Assembly: GCA_964030785.1 (NCBI GenBank)
Contig: OZ034968.1
Location: 65,945,399-66,009,398 of the forward strand
Direction of reading: 5' to 3'
Origin: Siderastrea siderea
Taxonomy: Eukaryota; Cnidaria; Anthozoa; Scleractinia; Rhizangiidae
DNA length: 64,000 nt
The notes below the pieces were generated by a model. The model was given only the letters and a program-made list of their open reading frames with translations. It made no database searches and was not told the origin of the DNA. Of this stretch, positions 1 through 12,000 are shown in pieces. The translations under genes were made by a program, and so were the position numbers. Numbering within the stretch: the stretch's first letter is position 1; the number at the start of each line of letters is the position of its first letter.

Positions 1-374
1 AAACAAATTTTTCAAGTGAATGACTGTGCACTATTCCTTGCCTTGAAACAGAGGCCAAAGGCAAAATTTTCTGAAATGATCTATTACAGCTCTCAAAGAA
101 TGCCATGTAACTGTACCCATGTATCTCCAGTGTATAAAATTATCCCAAAGAATTATTTATATGTGGAACTCTGAGAAAATGTTTTCAAAGAAAAAAATGT
201 TGGTTATTGACATGATAATTGAGGTTTATAACTAGGATGCTTGTGTTAGTCAAAACAAAAAGAGACTGTCAGAGGTAGTAATTTTTGTAAGCACAATCAC
301 TGCAGATTAACAACTTTGTTATAAGAGAGATCTCCTAGGAAGAGCATTAAAGTTATCGGCTAATTATCTTGCAG

Positions 375-419
375 GAACTTGATCAAGGAGGAGAGCTGGA
401 AAGTTCCCTGACTGGTTAA
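375..419 (+). CDS. possible last coding exon of a gene entering from the left (partial)
   Basis: A pyrimidine-containing acceptor ending in AG at 373-374 is followed by 14 sense codons reading ELDQGGELESSLTG and a TAA at 417-419. An AATAAA lies downstream at about 558-563. This is the pattern of a terminal exon plus 3' UTR of a plus-strand gene whose body lies left of the window. The peptide is too short to assign to a family, and a run of this length can arise by chance, so this is only a candidate. Confidence 0.25.
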   Translation, partial: ELDQGGELESSLTG

Positions 420-984
420 AAAGCAACTTAAGAATTGAGTCAACATCAACAGTATTAAAAGTAGAAATCAACAACTAGCAAAAATGACCACCATTATCTC
501 TGAAGAGTGTGGAAGTTCTGAAATCCAGCAAGCAAGAAAGTTGGTATATAAAAGAACAATAAAACGTAACACGTCCGACAAGTGTTTGAAGAGATTGTTT
601 TAAAGGTGACTTCTCTTAAAAATCGTTGTAGTTGTCTACTTACCCTAGGGCTTTCTAACAAAGGCTTGTCAATAAAACAAAACTGTTGAAAGATCGTTTT
701 ATCACCTCTCTTCATTGCATGAGTAAACTGGTCATTTTAAAATATTATTATTTGACTGAATTTTTAATAACAAATTAATGTCACTGTTCCGAGCCAACTT
801 AGGCAGCTTGAACGAATTGAAAACGCTTTAATAGTAATAACTACTTGGAAAGAAACACACAAACTCAGTTTGGCGTCATGGGGGAACACATCCCTTGCGG
901 TTTGGTGTGACAAGCGACTGCCATTTGCTTGCCCATTTAAGCCTCACTAGTCCTCGCGACACTACACGCCGTGAGACGGAACAA

Positions 985-3965
985 GAGTATTGGCAGATCT
1001 GAAAAACAATCACGTGACCTTGGATGCCTTACCTATCTCCCCAGCGCTGTATGCTGACACCACACGAACAGGCAGTGCTGGATCGGGCATGAGTATTGGC
1101 AGGTGCACAAATAAATCAATAGAACAAACAAGTAGAGGCCAAGGCGGGGGCCGAACAGTTAAGAAATATTGCGCATGGCTCTGACAGCACATAAGGGAAC
1201 CCCGAACGAGCAATTAGAATAGAGTGACCCCGCTGAAAGAAGTCTGTCTTATATGCTTTGAAGGTAACCGATACGTGGTGGCGGCTGCCTAGCCTAGGGT
1301 GAAGGGAAATAGCGTCAGTAGACGGGTCAAACTGCGAACGGAAAAGATTTACCCCTCGATAGGTAAGTTCACTACAACCAAGGAATCCAAAAAATGCTAT
1401 TTTAAAGGGCCCAATCAACTCCAGAGGACAGGATGAATGGCCAGCAAAACACTGGGCGTGACAGATTAGCGTAGGATGCGAGATTGCCCCTGATAGCGAA
1501 GGATACCCCCAATAGTAGTTTACCCTGTACTGGATCGCCGTGCCCACAACAAATGTGGAGATTGCGCACGGCTGCAAAATAAAGCTTTACGGTACCATGA
1601 CAAACAGACCAAGCTACGAAGCAAAATAAATAAGAGTTCCTTCTGAGGCAGGTAGAATGTCACCCCGCTCTGACATGATACAAAATTGACATTAAACAAA
1701 ATTGAATAAACCTTTTCTTCTCAGAGCTAAAAGAACGACTGGTGTTGAACGCAAGTCCCTAGTTGGCATACTGCAAATCTTGATCTCGTGAAGTGTCAGA
1801 AGGGAAGGCGGGATGAAGCAGTGGTGAGGGTCTGCGTTGGGGACGAGCTCCCTGAAATGCCGAACCTGAAAACGGGAGAGGGAGTCAGTGATAGCATCAG
1901 AAACCCTAGGGACATGACGAGCCCTAATCAAGAAATCGGACTAAAAAATGCAGTAAATCCATGACGCGTGGGACCTTGGAGTGTCCTGAGTTAATAATTA
2001 TGACCACAGACTCATTGTCACACCAAAATTGCAAACGTTTACCAGAAAAATGGGGATACCATGTGGCACAGACAACAACAGTGGGGAATAGTTCCTGCCA
2101 CTCTATACTGATACCCTTCTCTTTTTGAAGATGAGGTGGCCATTTCCGGTCCCCTGAAGGAAACCCCCAAAGCCAACTGTGCTAGCAGCATTGGCATATA
2201 CCTTATTCTCACTAAATTTCGCGAGTATTAACTTTCGCGAAAAATCAAAAGCCATATTTCGCGAGTATTAAATTTCGCGATTTTGAGAGGAAATTGGAAT
2301 TGGAGTGTATTTAATTCCTCGCTTTTTTCTATTCTTCAATTTGTGGCTTTGACCTCGGAACTGTAACTACATAATTAATATGATTGTCATCGTAAACAAC
2401 AGCAAACAAACAAGCTAAACGTAACAAAGCATAAGGTATTTCACAGTCTCAATACCCGATAGCGGCAGAGGACAGTTCGGACAGCGAGAGTGATGCAGTG
2501 GAAGATAACTGATGGACGAAATCAAACAGAAAAACTCCTAAACATGAAGCTGAGACATGTTGGAATAACAGTAATAACAATAATAAAGCAACCGCCTGAA
2601 TTTCATTATTTTATTGATATTATATAGTATGAAATTTCGCGGTTTTAATCTTCGCGTGTCCTCTATTTCGCGAGTATTAAATTTCGCGATTCTCTCAAAA
2701 TCGCGAAATTTAGTACTTGCGAAACTAAGTGAGAATAAGGTAATTCCAGGGCATCAGAAGGGGTAAGGGTGGAGACTAAAAAAAGGAATGCCCATTCGAG
2801 GAAGAGACATAAGCTTTCCCCGCCAATGTCCTTAGAAACTCCCTGTTAAGACATTGGAAACGACTGGGAACGCCCCGAGTCAGCTTGATAATCCTTTGGA
2901 GAAAGGCCCTACCAGGAACAACTACCTTACATGCAAACTGTAAAGTGTCGATAAGGGACTGAAGTTCTATCAGCCGTGCGGATCGGTGGAATTGGAAGGA
3001 GTTGAGCATATCCTTAATCCTAGTAACAGTTTGTCGTCAGGGAGCAGGGAGGCGAGCCTCCTTGCGAACACTGTCCAGAACAATACCCATATATTCCAGG
3101 ACTTGGGAGGGACCTCGGCGGACATGAAAGTGCGAAGCAAAGTGCTGAAGCGACTTAAGCACTGCAATTTGGAGGGCTCCACTAAGAAAAAATCATCCAG
3201 AATATGGATGACATGTTTGATACCATACATATTTTTGAGGATCCATTCCAGGGCATCAGATAATAGGCTAAAGAGGGATGGGGCGGACCGCAGCCCGAAG
3301 GGAAGATAAAGGTCAACGTAAAACTTGGACTGCCAATAAATATCCAAAAGATTCCAATCATCTGGGTGTATAGGGATAAGAGGCAGAAGGCAGATTTCAA
3401 GTCTGTCTTAGCCATAAGAGAGCCTGTACCCAGGGTATGGAGGATGTGAATAGCATCATCCACTCCTACATACTGAAGGGAATACAGGTCTTTAGGTATA
3501 TTGTCATAAATGCTACTCCCTTCCGGGTAAGAAATATGGTAGTGTGCCATTCCGAGGAATGCTTCTTAGGGACTACGCCTACAGGGTGACATTGGAGATC
3601 AGGGAAGGACGCAGAGAGGAAGGGGCCAGCTACCCTGCCCAGCTTAACCTGCTTAGCTACGCCGTAAATTATCAGATACTATAACAGAATGCTGAGAGGC
3701 AGAAATGAAATTCCGTGATATGCGGGGTATACGAGGGCCAGTATACCCAATGCGAGCGCCAAACATTACCATATGAATTAAGGAATCAACATAATCAGGG
3801 CTAGGATGATCAGACAGTTCCAGTTGCAAGCGACCCACATCAATAGGAGTAGACAACAAGGGACCTTTATTTCTTGCTGCGTTTGGTGTTGCTTGCACTC
3901 CTGGTACCACCGCTGGTTGAGCGTTGAGGGCATGTGCGGGAGGCTTGTTACGGGATACGAAAAAA
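985..3965 (-). mobile_element. decayed DIRS-like retrotransposon (RT, RNase H, tyrosine recombinase)
   Basis: Read on the minus strand, the blocks come in DIRS order. About 3910-3653 holds the pre-RT linker (STPIDVGRLQLEL, then IGYTGPRIPR). About 3550-2970 is reverse transcriptase, with LMAKTDLKSAF, LPFGLRSAPSLFS and a catalytic-box variant ILDDFF. About 3009-2776 and 1931-1692 are the connection/RNase H part (LQSLIDTLQFACKVVVPGRA, then ITDSLSRFQVRHFREL). About 1640-985 is a tyrosine-recombinase-like region (TVKLYFAAVRNLHI, then FTYRG-like SELTYRGVNLF). Frames shift repeatedly and stops interrupt them, so it is inactive. RT and recombinase together point to a YR retrotransposon rather than Gypsy or LINE. 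No split direct repeats or ends could be defined by eye. The RNase H part is split by a separate MITE. Confidence 0.78.
2201..2740. mobile_element. 540-bp TA-flanked MITE nested in the DIRS-like element
   Basis: The ends are inverted repeats: CCTTATTCTCACTAAATTTC at 2201 and its near-complement finishing GTGAGAATAAGG at 2740. TA dinucleotides sit immediately outside both ends (2199-2200 and 2741-2742). Subterminal sequence is rich in repeated TTCGCG-type motifs, also in inverted arrangement. No coding capacity is seen. The TA duplication fits a Tc1/mariner-type or PIF-like non-autonomous element. It interrupts the RNase H region of the retrotransposon, so it inserted later. Confidence 0.75.
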
Positions 3966-4869
3966 GATTTACACTGTATTTGACTTACTTGTTGCCCCTA
4001 GACCGCCCACGGTGTATGAGCATTGTCACGTTTTACAGTACGTGCTGTAAAACTTTCTTTCTTCGAAGCTCCCTACAGGATGTGGCACAATGCTGAACAC
4101 TTGAACCTGCAGGAGTCACCAATTAAGTTTACACAACCACATTCAACATCATAGAACAGGATGACCTCACCAGTTCAACAACTTTATTTCGAAAAGGTTG
4201 GAAGAATGTTTGATCAAGGTGTTAAAATCGCTTGGCCACCTCATACAACAATGTTGCATTAAACAATGGTTGGACTTGCGTCAAATCCAAATGGTACTTT
4301 GAGTTACAAGAGGCACAAATGAAGATTTCCACATCGTCTTGTTTGTTTTATTTTATTACTGAATAAATATACACTTTTTATCATCATAATCTACAGGACA
4401 TTGTTTACAGTATACAAGAACATGAGCTACGTTTTTCCGCCCAAAAATCAGCCATCATGGAGGCAAACAACAAGCTAAACATTATTTTACTATAAAAGAA
4501 ATAACGGCACATAACGTGATGAATGATAGAGGGAATTAAGAGAATTTGAAAGTATATGCAATCCTGAGGGGTAACCAATAATAATACTGTTTTTTTTTAA
4601 GTATTAATTTTTGAATTCGCTTGAATGCCCTTGAGTCTTAAATTGGCACCACAAGTACAAAGTAGTCAATTTCTATTTTTCTAATAGAATAAAGGCAACC
4701 TAAATACCTCTGTGTTCATTAACTTATCTAAAACAGCTATAAACAGTTGAATCTCTCATCACGAACACCTTGCTACTACGTGCAGTTCGCTTCGTCTGTC
4801 AAAGACCTAACTTCAGATAAACTCTACCCCTGTAATATGGACACTCATCTGTGGCCTTTGGTGTGCATA

Positions 4870-5082
4870 TTAACCCTTCCAGCCCCAATATCAGTATGCA
4901 AAGTTCTCGTTACTGGTCTCCATACATTTTGTTGAGTACCAGTTGGGAGAACTTGTTTATAAATCAGGACAGTTCATCTTTGGTGGTCATTTCTCTAATC
5001 CCCCTGACCTGTATGTTATATAATGCACTGTTATGATGAGGAGAAATTTGATGCTTATCACCATTGGGGCTGAAAGGGTTAA
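4870..5082. repeat. MITE family A copy 1 (TTAACCCTT ends)
   Basis: Inverted ends TTAACCCTTCCAGCCCCAAT and the complement finishing at AAGGGTTAA bound a 213-bp non-coding unit. Related copies are at about 19758-19955 and 62646-62845. All share an internal stretch about GGGAGAACTTGTTTA. Confidence 0.65.
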
Positions 5083-5562
5083 TTGAAGAGATTCAACTGT
5101 AATAAGATTAATTCACATACACTGTACAGCTACAAAGTCTTAGTATTGCATTTGAAATGAGATCACTTTCAATAGAACACTTCAAAACTGTGAAAGGGAT
5201 GTGCCAATTTAACTTGATGGCAACTTAATGGAATACACAAAGTCATCATTGCCATGCTTTTTCTCCAGGGAATAACAAATGATTGCTTAATATAAAAAAG
5301 CATGCCTTTGTCTTTTAACTCAGTCATTCATAAAATCTGTCAACCAGTATGGTTAAATCTTGCACAACCGCAGGCTTTGGTTTTCAGAGAACCACTCATG
5401 CATTCAGCTTCTATAAACTCAATATTTGCCTCCTAATGTTTGGTAGCTAGTTTAAAAGAGCCCACAAAACAAAAGTAAGGAAAAGAGCACCTCAATTAAA
5501 CAATGTCACCGTTTCAAAAGCAGCACACATCTCCAGTCATAAAAGCAGATGACTAGCAGACT

Positions 5563-5783
5563 AGCCTGAGAAAACAGCCGACATTTCACGAGGTCGCCAC
5601 TTGAGCCCTCGCAAAACAACATCTGAGTAATGAGCGCAGAAATTCCATACTGATGACGTGTCACTACCCAGATCTAGGTAGTGCTTGTGATTGGTTGAAA
5701 CGCAAGAGAATTTCGTTACTCAGATGTTGTTTTGCCAGGGGTCAAGTGGCGACCTCACGAAACGTCGGCTGTTTCCTCAGGCT
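5563..5783. repeat. MITE family B copy 1 (AGCCTGAGAAAACAGCCGAC ends)
   Basis: A 221-bp unit begins AGCCTGAGAAAACAGCCGAC and ends with the near-perfect inverted copy GTCGGCTGTTTCCTCAGGCT. A second inverted pair lies further in, around a CTAGATCTGGGTAGTG-type core. A longer copy is at 11074-11360 in PUF60 intron 5. No ORF. Confidence 0.8.
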
Positions 5784-6075
5784 ACAAGAAGACCAGCTTT
5801 AATCTAAAAAAAATTATTGAAAGTGAGCATCTTTATACAGGCATACCCCTGACAAGATTTTACAGTACAAGCTTAAGAGAATTGCCCTTGAGTTTCTTAA
5901 TAAACATCTGGTAACATGGAACACCCAGTCTAAGCCATTCTGGCTATACTCCTGGTCGTAGACAACCTCTTAGTGTTCAAAAGAAAAGTGAACTGTGACT
6001 TCTGTGATCATTGCAAATATCCATGAACCGTAATCTGCAATCATCAGTCTTTGAAATATAGTTTCTGTATTGTTA

Positions 6076-9000
6076 TTATCCAGACAACTCTCCAGCACCG
6101 AACTTGAGTTCATCATAAGGCTCAGCTTTGATAACTCGACCTCCAAACCATCTTCCATTGAGGGCACTGGCTGCTTTCTCAGTTTCTAAACAAGTAAAAA
6201 ATATAACAATTATTACGATCATTGCACTATTTTTCAAAGTGCACCGAGGTTAAGAAAGGAAAAAAACAGGGGCTGGTCCCAGTTCCTTGCAACAACATGT
6301 TGAAACAAATTAAAAGTTCACTAAGTGGCAAAATCCCTTTGTTTGAAATATAACAGATGCAGGGCTAAATTCCTTTTTTCATTTCAATTGTCCATTGACC
6401 AGCTGCCATTGATTATCCAAAACTGAAAATCACTCATCCAAACAAATTTCACTTATCTAATTGAAAATGAATAAACTAAAAACAACGTGTGTACAATTCA
6501 CTCTGTACTACGCCAACAACTCATCCAATTTTTGTTAAGAAAAGGCATTTTATTTGGCTTCAAACAAATGGTTCAGTTGGATGACCTGTTTACAATGCTC
6601 ACAGATAATTTTCAAATGGCCGCACCTTAATTACGCTGGAATAGACAAAATTATTTATCATTTCACAGCTCAGTCACCCAACTTTTGCACTTTAGGCAAC
6701 AACTTTAATTCCACAGTAGCTTGATGTTTAGGCAAGCAACTCTCAAAATTTGCTTATCTTAGTTTAATATCGTTGCATTTTTATGTATAAAAATACATTT
6801 GGTGTTTATTACTGGTATGTACCTGATGCTTGAGAAAATTCGACAAATATTTTGACAATAACTTCAGCATCATCTTCTTCGCCTTGCTTCTCATTATAGA
6901 TGACGACTCTGTTAACTGCGCCAAACTTGCTGCATTCATCTGTTACCTCGTGCTCGAGATCCTCATCCAAATCTTCCACCCCGACCATGTTACGCAGTAC
7001 AAGTACTTTGGACTGTAAGAACAAAAAACCTTTTATTGTTTTCCTGCACAGAGACCTTTACTTGCAAATATGCACAATGTACATGAAATATTCCTACAGT
7101 ACATTTACAGCACTGTAAAAGCTGCTTTCCAAGTGTAGACACTGAAATCTTGAAGAACAAAAGTTAAGCCTTGACCAGAACCAACTAGGTGCTGCAAAGA
7201 AAATCATGAACCTAAAACACTGTTTACACCTTGATCATTGTGGCCAAGTCCATAAGATCACCATAAGTTAAATTTTTGAGTCAAGCAAAAGAAGAAAAAC
7301 TCATCACATGGCTTTTTTGTTTCAAGTGATAAGCATCGTGTACATTATTTTACAATACAATATACCACTAACCTCGCTTTTGCGTGAAAGTTTCTGCATG
7401 ACCATATATCTGGCATTACTGCCTGATATTGACATGTTCTCTTCATGACTGATGCTGCTCTCAGCAACCTTTCGCTGGGTCTCTTCCTCTATCTTGGCTC
7501 GCACCTCAGCCTGCTGTGCTGCAATGACCTGTGCTGACTGCTGCTGCTGTTGTAACTGTTGTTGTTGTAGTTGCTGCTGCTGCTGTAGATGCTGTTGTTG
7601 GAGTTGCTGCTGTTGAAGCTGTAACTGCTGTACTGCTGCTGACTGGACTGGTAAGGCTGTGGTGGTGACCACAGGTGTGGCAGCAATTGGTGTCACCACT
7701 GCTGGTGTGCCTACGAAATTTAAAGGAAATGTTTCACAGTGGGCTACATCTAGAGAGACAATGCCCAAAATGTTGACTTCCTATTCTAAAAAAAGGTCAA
7801 GAATTTAGTACAGTAAAATGCCACAGTGGGGACAAAATAATCAAATGCTACACAAACATTTGGATTTACCAGCTGAGTTGATGAGGTCAACTGGCCACCA
7901 TAAAGAAATTTAAAAGCTGACATTTCAAGTATTGAACCTTGTAAGACAGGGAGAAGGCTTGAATGCCCTTGCAAACCCCAGAGCTACGCCAGCAAAACCT
8001 TCATGCCCCCAGCAAGTTCAACAAAGCCAGATTGGTCTGTAGAGAGGGGCCTGAAAAAACAGCTCCATGAAGGGAGATTTAGCACGGGAATAACTTACAA
8101 AAAATCTACAGCAATTTGTTGCTAAAACCTCAAGACTATGTACAATATGGCACACTAATGTTAAGGTTGAGTGAGATAGTGTAATGCCTGGTATGGGAGG
8201 CACTGCTGAAATTGTCTCATGAATTTAATTATTAAGAGGTTTCCACATGGATGCACACTTCTTTTGAATGATTTCTACTGTAATCAAAGCACACCTGCCA
8301 ACAGTGCTGTAGATGTCATGATTGGCTGTGCAGCAAGGCTCGTAGACATCACACCAGCTGCCAGAGTTCCTGCTGCCATAGTTGGTAGAGCAACCAGACC
8401 TGCTGTACCCACAAGAGAAGTGATGACTGTGCTGCCAGCAATAGTAATGGCTGGAACTGAAAAACACAATACCAAATTAATGAACTGAGAATGAGACACT
8501 GAGGGGAGACATGACTGTGGAAGGAACATCCCTGTAGAGACACTGGAACTGTATCAAAACTACTAATCACCAGGGTTCGACATCTCCACTCACCCGGTCG
8601 TCCGAGGCGAGTAAAAATCAAGCAGGGCTAGTAAATATTGTGTGTCCGGTAGTCCGTGGGCGAGTAGAATCTTGCGGATTTTTTTAATATACCATAAAAA
8701 CTTACTGAAACACATTGGAACCACATTGTGAAGTTGTTATCATTCTTGCTGGAAACTGTTCTAAAACAAAACAACTGCAGAACCATGGGGTATTTGACTC
8801 AGTCTTTCACACATCCATCGCAAGTGTTTGACTTCGAAACCACACAACCTCTGGCTGTTATTACCAGGTTACTACGTTAAGCAAGATGGCGGGTTTCTTA
8901 CAACTGCGTTGCCATTTACGTTCTTCTCTTTCAAGTAAATTGGGATTTAAGGTTCCACAAAAAGCCACAAAAAGTAACCTTAAAGTTACAGTGGAACCTC

Positions 9001-12000
9001 GATTTAATGAAGTGCCAAAGGACTGGAGAAATTGGTTCATGATATCGATGGTTTGTTATATTGAGGGTCCTTGCCCTACATTACACTATTACTGGGCTGA
9101 AAAATATCGTTCGTTATACCAAGGACTTCGTTATATAGAGGTTCATTAAATCGAGGCTCCACTGTACAAGGCTTGTTAAAGTTCACTGACATTTCCGCTG
9201 AAAGCCGAGCTACAAATTTTCGACCTGTGTTACCAAACTCTCGTAAACATTTGTGTAACATTTGCCACTTGATCGTTAAGATAAATATAATTTTGTTCCT
9301 TCGACTTGTTTTGCAACAATGAGCTTAAAGCAAATACACAGCTGTCTCTTAGCTATTTACGCTGTTAAGGTCCTTCATAGTCTTTAGCTCTACTGCCAGG
9401 GTCTAGATGATATGGGTGAAGAAAGACATTGGTAAGGAACCTGGGCGACTGAAATGTGCAGTGGGCTAATAGATTTTTGAAGCTCGCTTGCCTGGTCGCT
9501 AGTGAATCAGCTCAACAGATGTCGAACCCTGAATCACTATAATGACAAAAACAGTTTGCCCTTACATGTACTTGCCAACCCCTGCTCCTGTGCTTGTATC
9601 TTTGCCGACACTGCAGCAGCTGCCATAGCAGCAGCAGGTGGCAATGTGCCATTACTGCCCTGCGCTGAAGCTGGTGGTGTGATGGCCCGTCCAACTCTCA
9701 AGTACTGCCCTCCAAGGTCAAACAGGTTCATGGACGCAATGGCGTCAGTTGCTGACTGCTGGTTCTCATATTCCAGGAAGCCATAACCCTTGTGCTTGCC
9801 TGGCATGGTATCTGGAGCAAGAGTGCAGCTCTGCACTCGACCAAACGCTTCAAATACACTGTAGGAAGGGTAAAACAAGAGTACAATCATCAGAATATGG
9901 AATTTTAATGTGGAATTTTATTAGCTAACATTTCAGTGCATAAAATTATAATGCTTACTGTCCAACTGCCCAAGTAATAAATTATCAATACTAAAGTGCA
10001 CCTAGCCCCAAAACATTTTTTCTGTCAATATTAAACTTTGCACCTATTTCAAAAACATTAAGCCATTATTTGCAGTTTTTGATTTTTTTATGGGCTTCAA
10101 AACTTACGCAAAACTAAGCATCATTTGTTGCATGGCCGAGTCAGAAGGGGCATGGGTCTATTCCCCATGTGATGTCACAAACTGCTTTGCATGCATGTTT
10201 ACAAAGAGTTAAGGAGATGCAAATCAGTTTGTGATGTCACATGGGGAATAGACCCATGCCCCTCACTAGCTTGGTCGTGTAACAGATGATGGCTAGATTT
10301 TGTAACTTTTACAGCCTATAAAAAATCAAGCCTGAGGGGGACTTTGTAAAAAAAGGTGCAATGTGTTTCAAACAGGTGCAAAGATTTATTTTAGAGAAAA
10401 AATATTTTGGGGTTAGGTGCACTTTAAGCGTGATGTGTACACTGTCCAATCACTTCTCAAATCAGAGATGCTCACTACCAATCAGATATCACAATTTTGT
10501 TCTAGCTTTGGTTACACTAGTATAATCACCTTTTGATGTCATCCTCAGCCAGGTCAGGGTGAACTGATGCTACATAAATCCTGGCATACTTTTTAGCTTC
10601 TTGTTCAAACTGTTCAATTAATGGCGCTGCTTGTGGAACATTGCTTGGACGGCCCACCTAAAACCACAAAAATATATTAGATCATTAATATGCATTGACC
10701 ACTGTAGAAACGGTATTGGGCTGGAAAAGAATAAATTATTGTTAACATTACCTGATTGAGTAAAGTTGGAGTTGAAGACAATAACATTGTAGAAGTTCAA
10801 GTGAATAACATAGTTTACAACAAATTTTGTGGAATTAGATTCCAGCTAGTACATAATATCAATGCAAACCTTAATATTTCTCCCGCCAAGAAGCACACCA
10901 TTCATTTGCTCCAAAGCAAGTTGAGCTGCTTCGGGTAAGTCGTACTCTACAAAGGCAAAGCCCTGCAACATGAAAAGAGAGAAAGACCTGTTAATAAAGA
11001 AAGGCCAAAACCAAAGTTACATTCATCAAGCTGAGCATTTAAATACAGCATACACATGTTCATCATCACATCTAGCCTGAGAAAACAGCCGACGTCTCAC
11101 AAGGTCGCGACTTGAGCCCTTGCAAAACAAATCCCAACGAGTGCAGAAATTCCATACTGATGATGCGTCACTACCCAGATCTAGGTAGTGCTTCTGATTG
11201 GTTGAAACGTGAGGGAATTTCGTTTCAACCACTCAGAAGCACTACCTAGATCTGGGTAGTGACGCGTCATCAGTATGGAATTTCTGCACTCGTTACTCAG
11301 ATGTCGTTTTGTGAGGGCTCAAGTGGCGACCTTGCGAGACATCAGCTGTTTTCTCAGGCTATATCACATCTTACCTTGTGTTTCATGGTCAGAGGATCCC
11401 ACGACAAGTCAATCTTTTTTATTGGACCAAAAGGAATAAACGCTTGCCGTACATGCTCTTCTCGCAGCTCAAAGTTGATGCTCCCAACGTAGACCCTGTG
11501 AAGAAAAGAGTTTGTTACTCCTGGATAAATGATGCTTCTATTACATGCACATATAATTCAGCAGTGTCCTTTTGTGCAGGCAACAGGTGATTCTGCAACC
11601 TCTGAACAACTCAATAAAACCCTGCAACTCAGATTCTCTCAAAGGTTTTAGACAACTTCTCTGCTTGTTCACAATCCTAACTTCAACTCTATTAAAAAAA
11701 CACTTAAGCTTGGTGTAAACTATGTAAATTTAAAAATAGTTCTTACCTGCACATCAGAGCTAAGGCCCTCTGTCTCTGGGCTGCAGTCTGTAATGCAGAC
11801 ATCTGTTGCTGCTGAAGGGCTTGCTGTTTTGCCAGCACCTACAAACACAACCAAACACATTGACATGAAAGATCGCCAACTCTAGGATGCTGTCTTGATG
11901 CTCTACAAAAAACTACATGACAATGAGTAAGAATTTACGTTACAAAACAATTACACCCACCAACCTGTTGTACGGACTGTTCCATGGCATAACGCTTGGC

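Larger units (their letters stand above)
3966..6075. other. PUF60 3' flank; no gene seen apart from two MITEs
   Basis: The stretch between the DIRS-like remnant and the PUF60 stop codon is AT-rich with many stops in all frames. It holds two short inverted-repeat elements, listed separately at 4870-5082 and 5563-5783. Part must be PUF60 3' UTR, since PUF60 is transcribed leftward through it, but no convincing polyadenylation signal close to the stop was pinned down. Confidence 0.5.

Noticed and set aside
1116..1577. 153-aa minus-strand frame as a separate host gene
   Set aside because: The neighbouring frames and SELTYRGVNLF place it in the decayed recombinase part of the DIRS-like element.
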